A stretch of 64,000 nt of DNA from Frigidibacter oleivorans (GTDB taxonomy: Bacteria; Pseudomonadota; Alphaproteobacteria; Rhodobacterales; Rhodobacteraceae), in assembly GCF_003993775.1 (NCBI RefSeq), contig NZ_RJRZ01000002.1, positions 186,001 to 250,000 of the forward strand, written 5' to 3'. Shown here one piece after another: positions 58,916-64,000 of the stretch. A program made the translations under genes and the position numbers. Each line of letters opens with the position of its first letter. The stretch's first letter is position 1. Below the pieces are notes generated by a model. It was not told the origin of the DNA. It did not search any database and saw only the letters and a list, made by a program, of their open reading frames with translations.

Positions 58916-60241
58916 CTAGAAGTCGGACACCTTGCCCCATTGGCTGAGGCCGAAACGGGCCAGCCGGTAGTGTTTCGTGTCGGCGATGGGGCGGCGGCCC
59001 AGGACCAGGTCGGCGACCAGATGGCCGACGCCCGGACCGATGCCGAAGCCATGGCCCGACAGGCCGGCGGCCAGCACCAGCCCGGGGATCCCGATATCGG
59101 CGTCGATCACCGGAACGCCATCCGGCGTGCTGTCGATATAGCCGGCCCAGGTGGCCTGCACCGGCAGGTGCCGCAGGTCCGGCACCAGAGCCCGCGCCTT
59201 GGCCAGCGTCTCGGCAATGATCCTTGCCGAGGGGCGCGGATCGAGGATGCGCGTCCGCTCCATCGGCGTGGGCCGGTCCAGCGCCCAGCGGGCGCGGGTC
59301 TCGAAGCCGGCGTTCCAGGCCTGCAGGCCGCCGGGCCGCAGCGAGCGCCACCTGCGGGCGAACATCGGCAGGAAATGCCGGATGCCGGCAATCGCGCCCT
59401 GCGTCGGATCGAGGCAGGCCCGGCCCGAGATCGCCAGCATATACCCGCCGTCGCCGCGCCGGGTGACGGCCACGCCGCCCGAGACGAGCGCGGGGGGCAG
59501 GCCCTTCGCCCCCGGCGCGACCGACAGGACCGAGCTGCGGACGGAGGCCTGCGGAAAGGCGATGCCGAGCTGGTTCACGAAACTTCCGGCCCAGGCCCCG
59601 CCCGCGACCACGACGGCGGAGGTCCGGATGGTGCCTCGTTCGGTGATCACGGCGGCGACGCGCCCCGCGGCAAGTTCCACCCCGCGCGCGGCGCAGTTCT
59701 GCACGACATGGCCGCCATGCACCTCGACCCCGCGGGCGATCATCGGCGCGGCGCGGGACGGGTCCGCTGTCCCGTCCGACGGCGACCAGACCCCGCCGGC
59801 CCAGCGTTGGCCCGTCGCGGCGCCCCGTTCCGTGGCCTCGGCGGCGGTCAGCATGTGCGTCTCGACGCCCGCGCCCCGCGCAAAGCGGCCCCAGTTTGCC
59901 CAGCCCTCGATCTCTGCGGGCGAATTCGACAGGTACAGCAGCCCGCAGCGGGAGAAGCCGAGGCTGTCGCCGATATCCTCCGCCATCCGTTCCCACAGAT
60001 CGAGGCTCCGCGTCGCCAGCGCCAGTTCGCGCGCGTCGCGGTTCTGCTGACGGCACCAGCCCCAGTTCCGGCTGGACTGCTCGGCCCCGACCAGGCCCTT
60101 TTCCAGCAGGACCACCTTCTGCCCGGCGGAGGCCAGCCAGTAGGCCGCCGACACGCCCACGATCCCGCCCCCGATCACCACGCAATCTGCCGAGGGGGGA
60201 AGGTGGTTCGAGGTCGCGACCTCTAGCAGTGGGGCCGGCAT
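58916..60241 (-). CDS. FAD-dependent amino-acid oxidase-like protein (DAO family)
   Basis: A second DAO-type flavoenzyme, 441 residues. The start at 60241 has AGGAGATT; a much longer open frame upstream is an artefact that crosses the lrp gene. The FAD motif is CVVIGGGIVGVSAAYWLASAG (seen as VVIGGGIVGVSAAYW), then EKGLVGAEQSSRNWGWCRQQ; the C-terminal end carries GLSGHGFGIGPGVG. The pattern fits D-amino-acid dehydrogenase or sarcosine/imino-acid oxidase relatives. It is divergent from the Lrp gene, which probably controls it, and precedes the ttuC-like gene by 139 bp. Confidence 0.87.
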   Translation of the reverse strand: MPAPLLEVATSNHLPPSADCVVIGGGIVGVSAAYWLASAGQKVVLLEKGLVGAEQSSRNWGWCRQQNRDARELALATRSLDLWERMAEDIGDSLGFSRCGLLYLSNSPAEIEGWANWGRFARGAGVETHMLTAAEATERGAATGQRWAGGVWSPSDGTADPSRAAPMIARGVEVHGGHVVQNCAARGVELAAGRVAAVITERGTIRTSAVVVAGGAWAGSFVNQLGIAFPQASVRSSVLSVAPGAKGLPPALVSGGVAVTRRGDGGYMLAISGRACLDPTQGAIAGIRHFLPMFARRWRSLRPGGLQAWNAGFETRARWALDRPTPMERTRILDPRPSARIIAETLAKARALVPDLRHLPVQATWAGYIDSTPDGVPVIDADIGIPGLVLAAGLSGHGFGIGPGVGHLVADLVLGRRPIADTKHYRLARFGLSQWGKVSDF

Positions 60242-60315
60242 GGCAATCTCCTGTGTCTGCGGGGACGCTAGCAGCCCGATCATGCGGCAATCTTCCGATG
60301 TCCCGGGCGCCCGCG

Positions 60316-60326
60316 GCATTTTATGC
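60316..60326. promoter_or_regulatory. Candidate Lrp operator in the DAO-lrp divergent gap
   Basis: GCATTTTATGC, an 11-bp palindrome (4-bp arms, TTT centre), followed by CTGAATGC. It lies in the 174-bp gap between the two divergent genes, where a local Lrp-type regulator would be expected to bind. Weak evidence by itself. Confidence 0.3.
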
Positions 60327-60415
60327 TGAATGCGGAAGGCTTTCGATTGTTGCGCGGAAGAGGGTTGCGGTACGCTGACAGAGGCACGCGACAGCACGCT
60401 GTGAGGGACATGACC

Positions 60416-60910
60416 ATGACAGGTCACTACAGGCTCGACCGGATTGATGTGAAGATTCTGGCGGTCCTGCAGCGCAACGGCCGCATCACCAATGTCGAGC
60501 TTGCCGACGAGGTGAACCTCTCGCCCTCGCCCTGCCTGATGCGGGTGAAGAAGCTGCAGCAGGCGGGATATATCACCGGCTATTCGGCCCAGATCGACCT
60601 GTCGAAACTGGGCGAGACCCTGACCGTCTTCACCGAGTTCACCCTGAAGAACCATCGCCAGATCGACTTCGCCCGTTTCCAGGAGGCGCTGGAGAAGGTC
60701 GAGAGCTGCGTCGAGTGCCACCTCGTCTCTGGCGGGTACGACTACCTCGCGAAATTCGTGACCTCCGGCATCTCCGCCTATCAGTCGATGGTCGAGGGAC
60801 TGATCGACCGCAATCTCGGGATCGACAAGTATTTCAGCTTCGTGGTGCTGAAGACCCCATTCGTGAAACAGCAGATCCCGCTGGCCCGTCTGTTCGACGA
60901 GCGGGACTAG
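60416..60910 (+). CDS. Lrp/AsnC family transcriptional regulator
   Basis: A 164-residue regulator of amino-acid metabolism. The helix-turn-helix (RLDRIDVKILAVLQRNGRIT, LADEVNLSPSPCLMRVKKL) is followed by the RAM ligand domain (FTEFTLKNHRQ, CHLVSGGYDYLAKF). I chose 60416 because GAGGGA is 7 bp ahead; an ATG at 60410 is in frame but only one base from that site. It is divergent from the DAO gene and convergent with the hydroxyacid dehydrogenase gene. Lrp-type local regulators commonly sense the amino acid broken down by the neighbouring genes. Confidence 0.92.
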   Translation: MTGHYRLDRIDVKILAVLQRNGRITNVELADEVNLSPSPCLMRVKKLQQAGYITGYSAQIDLSKLGETLTVFTEFTLKNHRQIDFARFQEALEKVESCVECHLVSGGYDYLAKFVTSGISAYQSMVEGLIDRNLGIDKYFSFVVLKTPFVKQQIPLARLFDERD

Positions 60911-60993
60911 CACGTTCGGATTCCGCCGCACCCATCCCATGTCCGGGAACCGCAGGTCCAGGGCTTGATCCGGCCGACGGGCCATTCACACCG

Positions 60994-61905
60994 TCAATAG
61001 CCCCGTTCCCGATCCACACGTCCCGGAACCGCGTGGCCGGCGCGCAGGGCCCGGATCACGGCCAGCGCGTGCTGCGCGCCTTCGACCGGGTTGGTCTGGG
61101 CCGCGACATGCGGGGTCACGATGACCCGAGGGTCCGACCAGAGCCAGTGATCCGCCGGCAAGGGTTCGGGGTCGGTGACATCCAGCACCGCGCCGGACAG
61201 CTGGCCGCCGTCCAGCGCCTCGCGCAGGTCCGTCATGCGCAGGTGACCGCCGCGCCCGGCATGGATCAGGCCCGCCCCACGGGGAAGCATCGCGAAGGTC
61301 CGGGCGCCGAGGATGCCCCTGGTTTCCTCGGTAAGGGGCAGGAGGCAGACCAGCAGATCGCTGCGGGCGAGGAAGGCTTCGGTCTCGCTGGCCCGGAAGA
61401 GCGTGCTGCCCGGCCCCCCGGCGCCCGATCGCGACTGGCCCGCGACGTCGAACCCGAGGGTCGTCAGGCTGTCGGCCACCAGCCTGCCGATCCGCCCCAT
61501 CCCCAAAATGCCGATCCGCCGGGACGCCGCCTCGCGCACCGGCCGGGCCTTCCAGAGGCCCTGCCGGGCCTGCTGCAGATAGGCCGGCAGGTCGCGATGC
61601 AGCATCAGCACGGCCATCATCACCCAGTCCCGCACCATCGCGTCGATGCCGGCGGACAGGGTGCGGGACAGCACGACCCCGGGCGGCAGGGGCGGCAGGT
61701 GATCGACCCCCGCGCCGACCGAGATGACGGCACGCAGGTTGGGATAGCGCCCCAGATCGGCCGGCGGGGTCCAGCAGGCAATTTCGGTGATGGCGGCGGG
61801 ATCGGTGACGGCCGCCTCGCCGTCGACCATCTCTTCGCCGGCCTCGGTCAGGATACGATGCCAGACCGGCGCCCGTTCGCGGGTTGACAGAAACAGCAGC
61901 GCCAT
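60994..61905 (-). CDS. D-2-hydroxyacid dehydrogenase (GhrA-like glyoxylate/hydroxypyruvate reductase)
   Basis: A 303-residue NAD(P)-dependent enzyme that reduces glyoxylate, hydroxypyruvate or a similar 2-oxo acid. The nucleotide loop is IGILGMGRIGRLVADSL near 140-155, and the catalytic His lies in VTPHVAAQTNP. The arrangement without the long substrate-domain loops fits GhrA. The ATG at 61905 overlaps the aminotransferase stop by one base (TGATG), so the two are coupled; it may use the oxo acid made by that enzyme. Confidence 0.88.
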   Translation of the reverse strand: MALLFLSTRERAPVWHRILTEAGEEMVDGEAAVTDPAAITEIACWTPPADLGRYPNLRAVISVGAGVDHLPPLPPGVVLSRTLSAGIDAMVRDWVMMAVLMLHRDLPAYLQQARQGLWKARPVREAASRRIGILGMGRIGRLVADSLTTLGFDVAGQSRSGAGGPGSTLFRASETEAFLARSDLLVCLLPLTEETRGILGARTFAMLPRGAGLIHAGRGGHLRMTDLREALDGGQLSGAVLDVTDPEPLPADHWLWSDPRVIVTPHVAAQTNPVEGAQHALAVIRALRAGHAVPGRVDRERGY

Positions 61906-63293
61906 CAGCCCAGTACCGCCCGGATTTCGGGATCCTGCAGGGTCAGGTCCAGGACCTTGGCGGTGCGTTCGACGATGGCGTCGATCTCGTCCGCCGTGCA
62001 GCACAGGGGCGGGGCATAGCCGAACACGCCCTGTGCGAAGGACCGGATGATCAGCCCCTGATCCCAGGCCCGGTCGAACAGCCGGGTTGCCGGATCAAGT
62101 TCCGCGGGCAGCGGTGTCTTCGCCGCCTTGTCGCTGACCAGTTCGACAGCGGCCAGCATGCCGCGCCCCCGGACATCCCCGACCAGCGGATGATCGGCCA
62201 GCCCGCGCAGACCGGCCTGGAGCCGCTCGCCCATGCGGCGGCCGTTGTCCAGAAGGCCGCCTTCGTACAGCGCCAGCACCTCCAGCGCCACGGCGGCCGA
62301 GACGGGATGCGCCGAATAGGTGAAGCCGTGGCCGACGGCCCTGGCACCGGCGCCTTCGGCAATGGTCTCGTAGACCTCGTCCGACATCAGGACGGCGCCC
62401 ATCGGCAGGTAGCCCGAGGTCAGGCCCTTGGCGACCGTCATCAGGTCGGGCACGATCCCCTCGTCCTCGCAGGCGAACAGCGGGCCGGTGCGACCGAAGG
62501 CGGTGATCACCTCGTCGGCGACGAACAGGATGCCCAGCTCGGTGCAGGTGTCGCGCATCGCCTTGACCCAGCCCGGCGGAGGCACCAGCACCCCGCCCGA
62601 TCCTTGGATCGGCTCCAGATAGAAGGCCGCGACGCGGTCGGCGCCGATGGCCGCCACCTTGGCCCGCAGTTCGGCGACCGAGGCGTCGATCACGGCCCGG
62701 GGATCGGTGGCCAGGGGGTTGCGGTACAGCGCATGCGACGAAATCTTGTGCTGCCAGTCATGCGGGATGCCGAACCCCTCATGGAACAGCGGCAGCGCCG
62801 TCAGCCCGGCGCCCATGCTGGTCGAGCCGTGATAGCCCGATGCCACCGAGATGAACTGGTCGCGCGCCGGCTGTCCCCTCGAATGCCAGTAATAGCGGAT
62901 GAAGCGGATCGTGCTGTCCACGGCATCCGATCCGCCCAGGGTGAAATAGACATGGTTCAGGTCGCCCGGCGCCCGCTCGGCCAGGGCCGCGGCAAGGCGA
63001 ATGGGGGCCTCGGCGCCAAGGTCGAAATAGCCCGTCGCATAGGGCAGTTCGCGCATCTGGCGCATGGCGGCCTCGACCACGCTGTCCTGCCCGTATCCCG
63101 CATTGACGCACCAGAGACCCGCGAAGCCGTCGATCAGCTGGCGGCCGGTGGAGTCGGTGACCGTTGCCCCTTGGGCCGAGACGATCAGCCGGACCCCGCG
63201 CGCCTCGTGGCCCCGGAAGGACGAGACGGGATGCACCAGATGCCGGCGATCCAGTTCGACCAGCGAGTTCGCGAGGATCTTCCCGGTAAACAT
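61905..63293 (-). CDS. Class III (omega-amino acid/diamine) aminotransferase
   Basis: A 462-residue PLP enzyme of the group that uses pyruvate as amino acceptor and amines such as putrescine or beta-alanine as donors. The cofactor lysine is K289 in TVAKGLTSGYLP, D260 (LFVADEVITAFGRTG) holds the pyridine nitrogen, and TLGGSDAVDS forms the phosphate cup. The N-terminal HLVHPVSSFRGHEARG and GLWCVNAGYG are typical of diamine/pyruvate transaminases such as SpuC. The ribosome site is GAAGGGAG. The donor cannot be read from sequence. Confidence 0.9.
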   Translation of the reverse strand: MFTGKILANSLVELDRRHLVHPVSSFRGHEARGVRLIVSAQGATVTDSTGRQLIDGFAGLWCVNAGYGQDSVVEAAMRQMRELPYATGYFDLGAEAPIRLAAALAERAPGDLNHVYFTLGGSDAVDSTIRFIRYYWHSRGQPARDQFISVASGYHGSTSMGAGLTALPLFHEGFGIPHDWQHKISSHALYRNPLATDPRAVIDASVAELRAKVAAIGADRVAAFYLEPIQGSGGVLVPPPGWVKAMRDTCTELGILFVADEVITAFGRTGPLFACEDEGIVPDLMTVAKGLTSGYLPMGAVLMSDEVYETIAEGAGARAVGHGFTYSAHPVSAAVALEVLALYEGGLLDNGRRMGERLQAGLRGLADHPLVGDVRGRGMLAAVELVSDKAAKTPLPAELDPATRLFDRAWDQGLIIRSFAQGVFGYAPPLCCTADEIDAIVERTAKVLDLTLQDPEIRAVLG

Positions 63294-63450
63294 GATTGCT
63301 CCCTTCGTGCCGCCTTGCCCGCAGTCGGGCTGACAGGCTGCGGTCTGTTCGCCGCCAGCCTAGACCGGCTTTGGCGGCATCTTTGGCTCCAACACCGGAA
63401 CGGACGGCAGCTTGCGCCTGTCGCCGGACGGGCCACGGCAGGAAGTTTCG
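63294..63450. other. 157-bp gap between the deacetylase and aminotransferase genes
   Basis: Probably holds the promoter of the aminotransferase-GhrA pair. On the minus strand two direct GCCAAAG copies 12 bp apart (about 63371-63391) are the only pattern noted. No gene seen. Confidence 0.35.
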
Positions 63451-64000
63451 TCAGCCAAGCAATCGCTGCCCAAGCCGGCGGATCAGCGCGCAGCAGGAGT
63501 CGAGTTCGCCGGTCGTCAGATATTCCTCGGGCTTGTGGGCGCGGTCGATCGCGCCCGGTCCGCAGATCACCGCAGGAACCCCCGCCGCCTGAAAAAGCCC
63601 GGCCTCGGTGCCGTAGCTGACGGCTGCCAGGGGGGCCTTGCCCGACAGATCCTCGATCAGCGCGGCCAGGGGATGATCGGGGTCCAGCGCCAGCGCCGGA
63701 TAGCTGGACAGGGTCTCGACCGCGACCCCGGCGGTGCGCGCTGCCTCCGTCACCGGTGCCAGAAGGTCCCTCGGCTCGACGCCGGCGATGGCGCGGGCCT
63801 CGAGTTCGGCCTCGGCGCGGTCCGGAATGATGTTCAGCGCCAGACCGCCCGAGATCGTCCCGATCTGCAGGCTGGACCAGGGCGGCGCGAAGCGCGCGTC
63901 CTGCGGCCCGGACCGCAGCACGGCCGCCTGCGCGACGGCCGCGTCGAGAACGGGCACGAGGGCGTGGATCGCATTCGACCCGAGATCGGGACGGGAGGAA
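63451..64000 (-). CDS. ArgE-like M20 deacetylase (5' part beyond the window)
   Basis: The C-terminal 183 or so residues of a zinc-dependent M20 amidohydrolase. The visible frame runs through the window edge (NAIHALVPVLDA before the first internal GTG), so the start lies outside. The dimerisation domain (TISGGLALNIIPDRAEAELE, 20 residues) and the C-terminal catalytic part (VSYGTEAGLFQAAGVPAVICG and the metal-ligand CGPGAIDRAHKPEEY) follow the acetylornithine deacetylase pattern. Since ArgJ already recycles acetyl groups in arginine synthesis here, this enzyme more likely removes an acyl group from a catabolic substrate of the accessory cluster. Confidence 0.87.
   Translation of the reverse strand, partial: SSRPDLGSNAIHALVPVLDAAVAQAAVLRSGPQDARFAPPWSSLQIGTISGGLALNIIPDRAEAELEARAIAGVEPRDLLAPVTEAARTAGVAVETLSSYPALALDPDHPLAALIEDLSGKAPLAAVSYGTEAGLFQAAGVPAVICGPGAIDRAHKPEEYLTTGELDSCCALIRRLGQRLLG

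Noticed and set aside
60242-60985. Upstream extension of the DAO gene to 689 residues
   Set aside because: It runs antisense through lrp; the start at 60241 has a ribosome site and the FAD motif at the right distance.

Overview
This 64 kb window is high-GC, gene-dense chromosomal DNA that looks like an alphaproteobacterium of the order Rhodobacterales (a Paracoccus- or Rhodobacter-like organism). The evidence is the gene content and order: rimP-nusA-ylxR-infB, the ppi-argJ-mutT operon divergent from secA, dnaK-dnaJ, kdsD-lptC-lptA-lptB-rpoN-hpf-ptsN, a one-domain RNase D, and several small proteins of Rhodobacterales type. No rRNA, CRISPR array, phage or insertion sequence was seen. There is one tRNA gene, tRNA-Leu(CAG).

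Layout. 1-5.0 kb: the end of an ABC exporter, an RNA m5U methyltransferase, and an envelope group (lipoprotein L,D-transpeptidase, CAP-domain lipoprotein, Tat-exported L,D-transpeptidase, small exported membrane peptide). 5.0-14.1 kb: ferrochelatase divergent from trehalose synthesis genes otsBA, then an NDUFAF5/BioC-like protein, ComF, glutaredoxin, a nitrilase-family amidase, a MarR regulator, UbiG, a proline iminopeptidase and TspO. 14.1-20 kb: the rimP-nusA-ylxR-infB operon with a leader that carries a terminator-like hairpin. 20-33.7 kb: MutT, ArgJ, parvulin, SecA, an EcfG-like ECF sigma factor with a consensus self-type promoter, RadC, DnaJ, DnaK, a Tat-exported esterase and AlkB. 33.7-45 kb: a surface polysaccharide region (ABC-2 permease, PAP phosphatase, CMP-Kdo synthetase, four glycosyltransferases, GalU, GalE, sulfotransferase). 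45-51.3 kb: the LPS transport and nitrogen-PTS block, RNase D and tRNA-Leu. 51.3-64 kb: accessory amine and amino-acid catabolism (small-molecule kinase plus PLP phospho-lyase-type enzyme, GntR, two FAD amine/amino-acid oxidases, aldehyde dehydrogenase, tartrate/isopropylmalate-type dehydrogenase, Lrp, hydroxyacid dehydrogenase, class III aminotransferase, and an ArgE-like deacetylase cut by the window end).

How the genes may work together. Three regulatory patterns stand out. The ECF sigma gene has GGAAC-N16-CGTT upstream, and a one-mismatch version precedes otsB, which fits a general stress response. The dnaK and rimP operons share the same promoter design (GCTTGCAG-N15-CYTATAT), which suggests heat-shock sigma control of both. 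The kinase/phospho-lyase/GntR operon carries a perfect FadR-type operator. The pairing of a PAP phosphatase with a PAPS-type sulfotransferase among glycosyltransferases suggests a sulfated surface glycan. The most probable little-described systems are this glycan locus and the kinase/phospho-lyase pathway, which I infer may act on 5-hydroxylysine or a similar hydroxy-amine. All functional calls rest on reading the sequence; no database search was run.
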